Source of the DNA: Budorcas taxicolor
Taxonomy: Eukaryota > Chordata > Mammalia > Artiodactyla > Bovidae
NCBI RefSeq assembly: GCF_023091745.1
Contig: NW_026292661.1
Coordinates: forward strand, 1,240,001 to 1,304,000
DNA: 64,000 nucleotides
Direction of reading: 5' to 3'
Shown here: positions 48,557-60,406 of the stretch, piece after piece
Layout: the number at the start of each line of letters is the position of its first letter
How positions within the stretch are numbered: position 1 is the first letter of the stretch
Position numbers and translations under genes: made by a program
The notes under the pieces: model-generated
Told to the model about the DNA's origin: nothing
The model's input: only the letters and a program-made list of their open reading frames with translations
Databases searched by the model: none

Positions 48557-48997
48557 CCTCTCGGGATTCCTCTCCCGTCCATGCCGGGGCCTCAGTCCTT
48601 GTGTGGAGTCGGGGCCGGAACCTGAGGATTCCTCTCCAGTGTTGCCATGGATCTTGGGGTGCTTCTGAGTCTCCCCAGGGGAGTCAGGCCTCGTCTCGAG
48701 TGGGGGCATGCACGTGCGCTTTCCTCCCGAGCTGCAGCAGTAGTGTCACGCTTCCTGTCACGTGGATCAAGGGATCTGTGGCTTTCCCTCGAGGCTGTCC
48801 CTCGAGGCTTTCCCACGAGGCTTTCCCACAGGGCTGTGCCACGTGCCACCTTGGTGTGAGTCGATCCTCGGCGTGAAAGACGAGCCGGTGAAGGGAAAAG
48901 AGGTTCCTCTGGAATGGACTGAGACATCTGGGGGACTCTTGGAATGGTGGCACGACCCTGGAGTTCCTCTCGCCGTTCCTGTTGAGAGGGCCTCCTC

Positions 48998-49812
48998 TTG
49001 AGATGCGACGGGAACGCCGGGAACTCTTTCCCGACGAAGCAGGGAAAGGATCCCTCATCTCGAGCTACGAGGCGGAAACGGGGCTCCTCTGGATGTGGCC
49101 GTACCCTCGTGATTCCTCTCGAGTGGAGACGGGTATGTCGGGGAACTTCTTGATTTGCACCAAGGGTGTGAAGCACCCTTTCGAAGTTCCAGAGGTGAGG
49201 TGTGATCAGCCTCGAGACGCCTCAGTGGAAATGGGCCTCATCTCGCCTGGAGGGGAGAACCTCCTGGATTTTCTGGAGTTGCGGCAGGTCTTCTCGAGTT
49301 ACGACGGGGACCTCAGGGACCCGCTCTGGTGGCCACAGGAAAGGCTAGTCCCCATGCGAGTTACTAGGGGACCTCTCGGGATTCCTCTCCCGTCCATGCT
49401 GGGGCCTCAGTCCTTGTGTGGAGTCGGGGCCGGAACCTGAGGATTCCTCTCCAGTGTTGCCATGGATCTTGGGGTGCTTCTGAGTCTCCCCAGGGGAGTC
49501 AGGCCTCGTCTCGAGTGGGGACATGCACGTGCGCTTTCCTCCCGAGCTGCAGCAGTAGTGTCACGCTTCCTGTCACGTGGATCAAGGGATCTGTGGCTTT
49601 CCCTCGAGGCTGTCCCTCGAGGCTTTCCCACGAGGCTTTCCCACAGGGCTGTGCCACGTGCCACCTTGGTGTGAGTCGATCCTCGGCGTGAAAGACGAGC
49701 CGGTGAAGGGAAAAGAGGTTCCTCTGGAATGGACTGAGACATCTGGGGGACTCTTGGAATGGTGGCACGACCCTGGAGTTCCTCTCGCCGTTCCTGTTGA
49801 GAGGGCCTCCTC
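48998..49812. repeat. Most divergent monomer type, 1-bp deletion (815 bp)
   Basis: GTGGGCGGGACC is replaced by GTGGCCGTACC near 49095, a loss of one base plus changes. Within the next 280 bp there are private changes at GAAGCACCC (near 49171), TTTCTGGAGTTG (near 49271), GGCCACAGG (near 49331), GGCTAGTCCCC (near 49343) and GTTACTAGG (near 49358), then GGGGACATGC near 49517. No other type in the window has this density of variants, and only its duplicate at 51445 shares them. Confidence 0.9.
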
Positions 49813-51542
49813 TTGAGATGCGACGGGAACGCCGGGAACTCTTTCCCGACGAAGCAGGGAAAGGATCCCTCATCTCGAGCTACGAGGCGGAAACGGGGCT
49901 CCTCTGGCTGTGGGCGGGACCCTCGTGATTCCTCTCGAGTGGAGACGGCTAGGCCGGGGAACTTCTGGATTTGCACCAAGGGTGTGAAGGACCCTTTCGA
50001 AGTTCCAGAGGTGAGGTGTGATCAGCCTCGAGACGCCTCAGCGGAAATGGGCCTCATCTCGCCTGGAGGGGAGAACCTCCTGGATTTTCTCGAGTTGCGG
50101 CAGGTCTTCTCGAGTTACGACGGGGACCTCAGGGACCCGCTCTGGTGGCCTCAGGAAAGGCCAGTCCCCATGCGAGTTGCTAGGGGACCTCTCGGGATTC
50201 CTCTCCCGTCCATGCTGGGGCCTCAGTCCTTGTGTGGAGTCGGGGCCGGAACCTGAGGATTCCTGTCCAGTGTTGCCATGGATCTTGGGGTGCTTCTGAG
50301 TCTCCCCAGGGGAGTCAGGCCTCGTCTCGAGTGGGGGCATGCACGTGCACTTTCTGCCCGAGCTGCAGCAGTAGTGTCACGCTTCCTGTCACGTGGATCA
50401 AGGGATCTGTGGCTTTCCCTCGAGGCTGTCCCTCGAGGCTTTCCCACGAGGCTTTCCCACAGGGCTGTGCCACGTGCCACCTTGGTGTGAGTCGATCCTC
50501 GGCGTGAAAGACGAGCTGGTGAAGGGAAAAGAGGTTCCTCTGGAATGGACTGAGACATCTGGGGGACTCTTGGAATGGTGGCACGACCCTGGAGTTCCTC
50601 TCGTCGTTCCTGTTGAGAGGGCCTCCTCTTGAGATGCGACGGGAAGGCCGGGAACTCTTTCCCGACGAAGCAGGGAAAGGATCCCTCATCTCGAGCTACG
50701 AGGAGGAAACGGGGCTCCTCTGGATGTGGGCGTGACCCTCGTGATTCCTCTCGAGTGGAGACGGGTATGTCGGGGAACTTCTTGATTTGCACAAAGGGTG
50801 TGAAGGACCCTTTCGAAGTTCCAGAGGTGAGGTGTGATCAGCCTCGAGACGCCTCAGCGGAAATGGGCCTCATCTCGCCTGGAGGGGAGAACCTCTTGGA
50901 TTTTCTCCAGTTGCGGCAGGTCTTCTCGAGTTACGACGGGGACCACAGGGACCCGCTCTGGTGGCCTCAGGAAAGGCCAGTCCCCATGCGAGTTGCTAGG
51001 CGACCTCTCGGGATTCCTCTCCCGTCCATGCCGGGGCCTCAGTCCTTGTGTGGAGTCGGGGCCGGAACCTGAGGATTCCTCTCCAGTGTTGCCATGGATC
51101 TTGGGGTGCTTCTGAGTCTCCCCAGGGGAGTCAGGCCTCGTCTCGAGTGGGGGCATGCACGTGCGCTTTCCTCCCGAGGTGCAGCAGTAGTGTCACGCTT
51201 CCTGTCACGTGGATCAAGGGATCTGTGGCTTTCCCTCGAGGCTGTCCCTCGAGGCTTTCCCACGAGGCTTTCCCACAGGGCTGTGCCACGTGCCACCTTG
51301 GTGTGAGTCGATCCTCGGCGTGAAAGCCGAGCCGGTGAAGGGAAAAGACGTTCCTCTGGAATGGACTGAGACATCTGGGGGACTCTTGGAATGGTGGCAC
51401 GACCCTGGAGTTCCTCTCGCCGTTCCTGTTGAGAGGGCCTCCTCTTGAGATGCGACGGGAACGCCGGGAACTCTTTCCCGACGAAGCAGGGAAAGGATCC
51501 CTCATCTCGAGCTACGAGGCGGAAACGGGGCTCCTCTGGATG
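49096..51542. repeat. 2447-bp tandem duplication, copy 1 (three monomers)
   Basis: Copy 1 of a nearly perfect three-monomer duplication. Markers are GTGGCCGTACC, GAAGCACCC, GGCTAGGCCGG (near 49947), TTTCTGCCCGAG (near 50351), CTCGTCGTTCC (50600), CCCGAGGTGCAG (near 51175), GAAAGCCGAGCC (near 51323) and AAAAGACGTTCC (near 51342). The left breakpoint lies between about 48903 and 49095. Confidence 0.92.
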
Positions 51543-52259
51543 TGGCCGTACCCTCGTGATTCCTCTCGAGTGGAGACGGGTATGTCGGGGAACTTCTTGA
51601 TTTGCACCAAGGGTGTGAAGCACCCTTTCGAAGTTCCAGAGGTGAGGTGTGATCAGCCTCGAGACGCCTCAGTGGAAATGGGCCTCATCTGGTCTGGAGG
51701 GGAGAACCTCCTGGATTTTCTGGAGTTGCGGCAGGTCTTCTCGAGTTACGACGGGGACCTCAGGGACCCGCTCTGGTGGCCACAGGAAAGGCTAGTCCCC
51801 ATGCGAGTTACTAGGGGACCTCTCGGGATTCCTCTCCCGTCCATGCTGGGGCCTCAGTCCTTGTGTGGAGTCGGGGCCGGAACCTGAGGATTCCTCTCCA
51901 GTGTTGCCATGGATCTTGGGGTGCTTCTGAGTCTCCCCAGGGGAGTCAGGCCTCGTCTCGAGTGGGGACATGCACGTGCGCTTTCCTCCCGAGCTGCAGC
52001 AGTAGTGTCACGCTTCCTGTCACGTGGATCAAGGGATCTGTGGCTTTCCCTCGAGGCTGTCCCTCGAGGCTTTCCCACGAGGCTTTCCCACAGGGCTGTG
52101 CCACGTGCCACCTTGGTGTGAGTCGATCCTCGGCGTGAAAGACGAGCCGGTGAAGGGAAAAGAGGTTCCTCTGGAATGGACTGAGACATCTGGGGGACTC
52201 TTGGAATGGTGGCACGACCCTGGAGTTCCTCTCGCCGTTCCTGTTGAGAGGGCCTCCTC
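51445..52259. repeat. Duplicate of the divergent 815-bp monomer
   Basis: This repeats the GTGGCCGTACC deletion and the private variants of 48998-49812, because it sits at the junction of the 2447-bp duplication. Confidence 0.9.
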
Positions 52260-53989
52260 TTGAGATGCGACGGGAACGCCGGGAACTCTTTCCCGACGAA
52301 GCAGGGAAAGGATCCCTCATCTCGAGCTACGAGGCGGAAACGGGGCTCCTCTGGCTGTGGGCGGGACCCTCGTGATTCCTCTCGAGTGGAGACGGCTAGG
52401 CCGGGGAACTTCTGGATTTGCACCAAGGGTGTGAAGGACCCTTTCGAAGTTCCAGAGGTGAGGTGTGATCAGCCTCGAGACGCCTCAGCGGAAATGGGCC
52501 TCATCTCGCCTGGAGGGGAGAACCTCCTGGATTTTCTCGAGTTGCGGCAGGTCTTCTCGAGTTACGACGGGGACCTCAGGGACCCGCTCTGGTGGCCTCA
52601 GGAAAGGCCAGTCCCCATGCGAGTTGCTAGGGGACCTCTCGGGATTCCTCTCCCGTCCATGCTGGGGCCTCAGTCCTTGTGTGGAGTCGGGGCCGGAACC
52701 TGAGGATTCCTGTCCAGTGTTGCCATGGATCTTGGGGTGCTTCTGAGTCTCCCCAGGGGAGTCAGGCCTCGTCTCGAGTGGGGGCATGCACGTGCACTTT
52801 CTGCCCGAGCTGCAGCAGTAGTGTCACGCTTCCTGTCACGTGGATCAAGGGATCTGTGGCTTTCCCTCGAGGCTGTCCCTCGAGGCTTTCCCACGAGGCT
52901 TTCCCACAGGGCTGTGCCACGTGCCACCTTGGTGTGAGTCGATCCTCGGCGTGAAAGACGAGCTGGTGAAGGGAAAAGAGGTTCCTCTGGAATGGACTGA
53001 GACATCTGGGGGACTCTTGGAATGGTGGCACGACCCTGGAGTTCCTCTCGTCGTTCCTGTTGAGAGGGCCTCCTCTTGAGATGCGACGGGAAGGCCGGGA
53101 ACTCTTTCCCGACGAAGCAGGGAAAGGATCCCTCATCTCGAGCTACGAGGAGGAAACGGGGCTCCTCTGGATGTGGGCGTGACCCTCGTGATTCCTCTCG
53201 AGTGGAGACGGGTATGTCGGGGAACTTCTTGATTTGCACAAAGGGTGTGAAGGACCCTTTCGAAGTTCCAGAGGTGAGGTGTGATCAGCCTCGAGACGCC
53301 TCAGCGGAAATGGGCCTCATCTCGCCTGGAGGGGAGAACCTCTTGGATTTTCTCCAGTTGCGGCAGGTCTTCTCGAGTTACGACGGGGACCACAGGGACC
53401 CGCTCTGGTGGCCTCAGGAAAGGCCAGTCCCCATGCGAGTTGCTAGGCGACCTCTCGGGATTCCTCTCCCGTCCATGCCGGGGCCTCAGTCCTTGTGTGG
53501 AGTCGGGGCCGGAACCTGAGGATTCCTCTCCAGTGTTGCCATGGATCTTGGGGTGCTTCTGAGTCTCCCCAGGGGAGTCAGGCCTCGTCTCGAGTGGGGG
53601 CATGCACGTGCGCTTTCCTCCCGAGGTGCAGCAGTAGTGTCACGCTTCCTGTCACGTGGATCAAGGGATCTGTGGCTTTCCCTCGAGGCTGTCCCTCGAG
53701 GCTTTCCCACGAGGCTTTCCCACAGGGCTGTGCCACGTGCCACCTTGGTGTGAGTCGATCCTCGGCGTGAAAGCCGAGCCGGTGAAGGGAAAAGACGTTC
53801 CTCTGGAATGGACTGAGACATCTGGGGGACTCTTGGAATGGTGGCACGACCCTGGAGTTCCTCTCGCCGTTCCTGTTGAGAGGGCCTCCTCTTGAGATGC
53901 GACGGGAACGCCGGGAACTCTTTCCCGACGAAGCAGGGAAAGGATCCCTCATCTCGAGCTACGAGGCGGAAACGGGGCTCCTCTGGCTG
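51543..53989. repeat. 2447-bp tandem duplication, copy 2
   Basis: All copy 1 markers recur at +2447. I see two adjacent-region substitutions in total: TCTCGCCTGG (near 49246) reads TCTGGTCTGG here (near 51687). Otherwise the two copies read the same, making this the youngest event visible in the window. Confidence 0.92.
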
Positions 53990-56900
53990 TGGGCGGGACC
54001 CTCGTGATTCCTCTCGAGTGGAGACGGCTAGGTCGGGGAACTTCTTGATTTGCACCAAGGGTGTGAAGGACCCTTTCGAAGTTCCAGAGGTGAGGTGTGA
54101 TCAGCCTCGAGACGCCTCAGCGGAAATGGGCCTCATCTCGCCTGGAGGGGAGAACCTCCTGGATTTTCTCGAGTTGCGGCAGGTCTTCTCGAGTTACGAC
54201 GGGGACCTCAGGGACCCGCTCTGGTGGCCTCAGGAAAGGCCAGTCCCCATGCGAGTTGCTAGGGGACCTCTCGGGATTCCTCTCCCGTCCATGCTGGGGC
54301 CTCAGTCCTTGTGTGGAGTCGGGGCCAGAACCTGAGGATTCCTGTCCAGTGTTGCCATGGATCTTGGGGTGCTTCTGAGTCTCCCCAGGGGAGTCAGGCC
54401 TCGTCTCGAGTGGGGGCATGCACGTGCACTTTCCTCCCGAGCTGCAGCAGTAGTGTCACGCTTCCTGTCACGTGGATCAAGGGATCTGTGGTTTTCCCTC
54501 GAGGCTGTCCCTCGAGGCTTTCCCACGAAGCTTTCCCACAGGGCTGTGCCATGTGCCACCTTGGTGTGAGTCGATCCTCGGCGTGAAAGACGAGCTGGTG
54601 AAGGGAAAAGAGGTTCCTATGGAATGGACTGAGACATCTGGGGGACTCTTGGAATGGTGGCACGACCCTGGAGTTCCTCTCGCCGTTCCTGTTGAGAGGG
54701 CCTCCTCTTGAGATGCGACGGCAACGCCGGGAACTCTTTCCCGACGAAGCAGGGAAAGGATCCCTCATCTCGAGCTACGAGGAGGAAACGGGGCTCCTCT
54801 GGATGTGGGCGTGACCCTCGTGATTCCTCTCGAGTGGAGACGGGTATGTCGGGGAACTTCTTGATTTGCACAAAGGGTGTGAAGGACCCTTTCGAAGTTC
54901 CAGAGGTGAGGTGTGATCAGCCTCGAGACGCCTCAGCGGAAATGGGCCTCATCTCGCCTGGAGGGGAGAACCTCTTGGATTTTCTCCAGTTGAGGCAGGT
55001 CTTCTCGAGTTACGACGGGGACCACAGGGACCCGCTCTGGTGGCCTCAGGAAAGGCCAGTCCCCATGCGAGTTGCTAGGCGACCTCTCGGGATTCCTCTC
55101 CCGTCCATGCCGGGGCCTCAGTCCTTGTGTGGAGTCGGGGCCGGAACCTGAGGATTCCTCTCCAGTGTTGCCATGGATCTTGGGGTGCTTCTGAGTCTCC
55201 CCAGGGGAGTCAGGCCTCGTCTCGAGTGGGGGCATGCACGTGCGCTTTCCTCCCGAGCTGCAGCAGTAGTGTCACGCTTCCTGTCACGTGGATCAAGGGA
55301 TCTGTGGCTTTCCCTCGAGGCTGTCCCTCGAGGCTTTCCCACGAGGCTTTCCCACAGGGCTGTGCCACGTGCCACCTTGGTGTGAGTCGATCCTCGGCGT
55401 GAAAGACGAGCCTGTGAAGGGAAAAGAGGTTCCTCTGGAATGGACTGAGACATCTGGGGGACTCTTGGAATGGTGGCACGACCCTGGAGTTCCTCTCGCC
55501 GTTCCTGTTGAGAGGGCCTCCTCTTGAGATGCGACGGGAACGCCGGGAACTCTTTCCCGACGAAGCAGGGAAAGGATCCCTCATCTCGAGCTACGAGGCG
55601 GAAACGGGGCTCCTCTGGCTGTGGGCGGGACCCTCGTGATTCCTCTCGAGTGGAGACGGCTAGGTCGGGGAACTTCTTGATTTGCACCAAGGGTGTGAAG
55701 GACCCTTTCGAAGTTCCAGAGGTGAGGTGTGATCAGCCTCGAGACGCCTCAGCGGAAATGGGCCTCATCTCGCCTGGAGGGGAGAACCTCCTGGATTTTC
55801 TCGAGTTGCGGCAGGTCTTCTCGAGTTACGACGGGGACCTCAGGGACCCGCTCTGGTGGCCTCAGGAAAGGCCAGTCCCCATGCGAGTTGCTAGGGGACC
55901 TCTCGGGATTCCTCTCCCGTCCATGCTGGGGCCTCAGTCCTTGTGTGGAGTCGGGGCCGGAAACTGAGGATTCCTGTCCAGTGTTGCCATGGATCTTGGG
56001 GTGCTTCTGAGTCTCCCCAGGGGAGTCAGGCCTCGTCTCGAGTGGGGGCATGCACGTGCGCTTTCCTCCCGAGCTGCAGCAGTAGTGTCACGCTTCCTGT
56101 CACGTGGATCAAGGGATCTGTGGCTTTCCCTCGAGGCTGTCCCTCGAGGCTTTCCCACGAGGCTTTCCCACAGGGCTGTGCCACGTGCCACCTTGGTGTG
56201 AGTCGATCCTCGGCGTGAAAGACGAGCTGGTGAAGGGAAAAGAGGTTCCTCTTGAATGGACTGAGACATCTGGGGGACTCTTGGAATGGTGGCACGACCC
56301 TGGAGTTCCTCTCGTCGTTCCTGTTGAGAGGGCCTCATCTTGAGATGCGACGGGAAGGCCGGGAACTCTTTCCCGACGAAGCAGGGAAAGGATCCCTCAT
56401 CTCGAGCTACGAGGAGGAAACGGGGCTCCTCTGGATGTGGGCGTGACCCTCGTGATTCCTCTCGAGTGGAGACGGGTATGTCGGGGAACTTCTTGATTTG
56501 CACAAAGGGTGTGAAGGACCCTTTCGAAGTTCCAGAGGTGAGGTGTGATCAGCCTCGAGACGCCTCAGCGGAAATGGGCCTCATCTCGCCTGGAGGGGAG
56601 AACCTCTTGGATTTTCTCCAGTTGCGGCAGGTCTTCTCGAGTTACGACGGGGACCACAGGGACCCGCTCTGGTGGCCTCAGGAAAGGCCAGTCCCCATGC
56701 GAGTTGCTAGGCGACCTCTCGGGATTCCTCTCCCGTCCATGCCGGGGCCTCAGTCCTTGTGTGGAGTCGGGGCCGGAACCTGAGGATTCCTCTCCAGTGT
56801 TGCCATGGATCTTGGGGTGCTTCTGAGTCTCCCCAGGGGAGTCAGGCCTCGTCTCGAGTGGGGGCATGCACGTGCGCTTTCCTCCCGAGGTGCAGCAGTA

Positions 56901-59900
56901 GTGTCACGCTTCCTGTCACGTGGATCAAGGGATCTGTGGCTTTCCCTCGAGGCTGTCCCTCGAGGCTTTCCCACAGGGCTGTGCCACGTGCCACCTTGGT
57001 GTGAGTCGATCCTCGGCGTGAAAGACGAGCCGGTGAAGGGAAAAGACGTTCCTCTGGAATGGACTGAGACATCTGGGAGACTCTTGGAATGGTGGCACGA
57101 CCCTGGAGTTCCTCTCGCCGTTCCTGTTGAGAGGGCCTCCTCTTGAGATGCGACGGGAACGCCGGGAACTCTTTCCCGACGAAGCAGGGAAAGGATCCCT
57201 CATCTCGAGCTACGAGGCGGAAACGGGGCTCCTCTGGCTGTGGGCGGGACCCTCGTGATTCCTCTCGAGTGGAGACGGCTAGGTCGGGGAACTTCTTGAT
57301 TTGCACCAAGGGTGTGAAGGACCCTTTCGAAGTTCCAGAGGTGAGGTGTGATCAGCCTCGAGACGCCTCAGCGGAAATGGGCCTCATCTCGCCTGGAGGG
57401 GAGAACCTCCTGGATTTTCTCGAGTTGCGGCAGGTCTTCTCGAGTTACGACGGGGACCTCAGGGACCCGCTCTGGTGGCCTCAGGAAAGGCCAGTCCCCA
57501 TGCGAGTTGCTAGGGGACCTCTCGGGATTCCTCTCCCGTCCATGCTGGGGCCTCAGTCCTTGTGTGGAGTCGGGGCCGGAACCTGAGGATTCCTGTCCAG
57601 TGTTGCCATGGATCTTGGGGTGCTTCTGAGTCTCCCCAGGGGAGTCAGGCCTCGTCTCGAGTGGGGGCATGCACGTGCACTTTCCTCCCGAGCTGCAGCA
57701 GTAGTGTCACGCTTCCTGTCACGTGGATCAAGGGATCTGTGGCTTTCCCTCGAGGCTGTCCCTCGAGGCTTTCCCACGAGGCTTTCCCACAGGGCTGTGC
57801 CACGTGCCACCTTGGTGTGAGTCGATCCTCGGCGTGAAAGACGAGCTGGTGAAGGGAAAAGAGGTTCCTCTTGAATGGACTGAGACATCTGGGGGACTCT
57901 TGGAATGGTGGCACGACCCTGGAGTTCCTCTCGTCGTTCCTGTTGAGAGGGCCTCCTCTTGAGATGCGACGGGAAGGCCGGGAACTCTTTCCCGACGAAG
58001 CAGGGAAAGGATCCCTCATCTCGAGCTACGAGGAGGAAACGGGGCTCCTCTGGATGTGGGCGTGACCCTCGTGATTCCTCTCGAGTGGAGACGGGTATGT
58101 CGGGGAACTTCTTGATTTGCACAAAGGGTGTGAAGGACCCTTTCGAAGTTCCAGAGGTGAGGTGTGATCAGCCTCGAGACGCCTCAGCGGAAATGGGCCT
58201 CATCTCGCCTGGAGGGGAGAACCTCTTGGATTTTCTCCAGTTGCGGCAGGTCTTCTCGAGTTACGACGGGGACCACAGGGACCCGCTCTGGTGGCCTCAG
58301 GAAAGGCCAGTCCCCATGCGAGTTGCTAGGCGACATCTCGGGATTCCTCTCCCGTCCATGCCGGGGCCTCAGTCCTTGTGTGGAGTCGGGGCCGGAACCT
58401 GAGGATTCCTCTCCAGTGTTGCCATGGATCTTGGGGTGCTTCTGAGTCTCCCCAGGGGAGTCAGGCCTCGTCTCGAGTGGGGGCATGCACGTGCGCTTTC
58501 CTCCCGAGCTGCAGCAGTAGTGTCACGCTTCCTGTCACGTGGATCAAGGGATCTGTGGCTTTCCCTCGAGGCTGTCCCTCGAGGCTTTCCCACGAGGCTT
58601 TCCCACAGGGCTGTGCCACGTGCCACCTTGGTGTGAGTCGATCCTCGGCGTGAAAGACGAGCCGGTGAAGGGAAAAGACGTTCCTCTGGAATGGACTGAG
58701 ACATCTGGGGGACTCTTGGAATGGTGGCACGACCCTGGAGTTCCTCTCGCCGTTCCTGTTGAGAGGGCCTCCTCTTGAGATGCGACGGGAACGCCGGGAA
58801 CTCTTTCCCGACGAAGCAGGGAAAGGATCCCTCATCTCGAGCTACGAGGCGGAAACGGGGCTCCTCTGGCTGTGGGCGGGACCCTCGTGATTCCTCTCGA
58901 GTGGAGACGGCTAGGTCGGGGAACTTCTTGATTTGCACCAAGGGTGTGAAGGACCCTTTCGAAGTTCCAGAGGTGAGGTGTGATCAGCCTCGAGACGCCT
59001 CAGCGGAAATGGGCCTCATCTCGCCTGGAGGGGAGAACCTCCTGGATTTTCTCGAGTTGCGGCAGGTCTTCTCGAGTTACGACGGGGACCTCAGGGACCC
59101 GCTCTGGTGGCCTCAGGAAAGGCCAGTCCCCATGCGAGTTGCTAGGGGACCTCTCGGGATTCCTCTCCCGTCCATGCCGGGGCCTCAGTCCTTGTGTGGA
59201 GTCGGGGCCGGAACCTGAGGATTCCTGTCCAGTGTTGCCATGGATCTTGGGGTGCTTCTGAGTCTCCCCAGGGGAGTCAGGCCTCGTCTCGAGTGGGGGC
59301 ATGCACGTGCACTTTCCTCCCGAGCTGCAGCAGTAGTGTCACGCTTCCTGTCACGTGGATCAAGGGATCTGTGGCTTTCCCTCGAGGCTGTCCCTCGAGG
59401 CTTTCCCACGAGGCTTTCCCACAGGGCTGTGCCACGTGCCACCTTGGTGTGAGTCGATCCTCGGCGTGAAAGACGAGCTGGTGAAGGGAAAAGAGGTTCC
59501 TCTGGAATGGACTGAGTCATCTGGGGGACTCTTGGAATGGTGGCACGACCCTGGAGTTCCTCTCGCCGTTCCTGTTGAGAGGGCCTCCTCTTGAGATGCG
59601 ACGGGAAGGCCGGGAACTCTTTCCCGACGAAGCAGGGAAAGGATCCCTCATCTCGAGCTACGAGGAGGAAACGGGGCTCCTCTGGATGTGGGCGTGACCC
59701 TCGTGATTCCTCTCGAGTGGAGACGGGTATGTCGGGGAACTTCTTGATTTGCACAAAGGGTGTGAAGGACCCTTTCGAAGTTCCAGAGGTGAGGTGTGAT
59801 CAGCCTCGAGACGCCTCAGCGGAAATGGGCCTCATCTCGCCTGGAGGGGAGAACCTCTTGGATTTTCTCCAGTTGCGGCAGGTCTTCTCGAGTTACGACG

Positions 59901-60406
59901 GGGACCACAGGGACCCGCTCTGGTGGCCTCAGGAAAGGCCAGTCCCCATGCGAGTTGCTAGGCGACCTCTCGGGATTCCTCTCCCGTCCATGCCGGTGCC
60001 TCAGTCCTTGTGTGGAGTCGGGGCCGGAACCTGAGGATTCCTCTCCAGTGTTGCCATGGATCTTGGGGTGCTTCTGAGTCTCCCCAGGGGAGTCAGGCCT
60101 CGTCTCGAGTGGGGGCATGCACGTTCGCTTTCCTCCCGAGCTGCAGCAGTAGTGTCACGCTTCCTGTCACGTGGATCAAGGGATCTGTGGCTTTCCCTCG
60201 AGGCTGTCCCTCGAGGCTTTCCCACGAGGCTTTCCCACAGGGCTGTGCCACGTGCCACCTTGGTGTGAGTCGATCCTCGGCGTGAAAGACGAGCCGGGGA
60301 AGGGAAAAGAGGTTCCTCTGGAATGGACTGAGACATCTGGGGGACTCTTGGAATGGTGGCACGACCCTGGAGTTCCTCTCGCCGTTCCTGTTGAGAGGGC
60401 CTCCTC
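53990..60406. repeat. Alternating two-monomer (1632-bp) organisation
   Basis: Monomers at 54708, 56340, 57959 and 59591 are X type: GGGCGTGACC, GGGTATGTCGG, TTTTCTCCAGTTG, GGGACCACAG and GCTAGGCGACC. Those at 53892, 55524, 57143 and 58775 are Y type: GGCGGGACC, GGCTAGGTCGG, CTCGAGTTG and GACCTCAG. CTCTTGAATGG (near 56250 and 57869) and CTCGTCGTTCC show that the dimers are direct copies. X-Y alternation also occurs at 32.7-34.3, 36.8-38.4, 45.7-49.0 and 49.8-54 kb. Confidence 0.85.
56340..57142. repeat. 803-bp monomer missing one 13-bp unit
   Basis: The internal 13-bp tract reads CTTTCCCTCGAGG (56940), CTGTCCCTCGAGG (56953), CTTTCCCACAGGG (56966): three units instead of four. The lost segment is exactly 13 bp at the 56965/56966 junction. 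Its neighbour at 57959 has four units, so the loss followed the dimer duplication. Confidence 0.95.
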
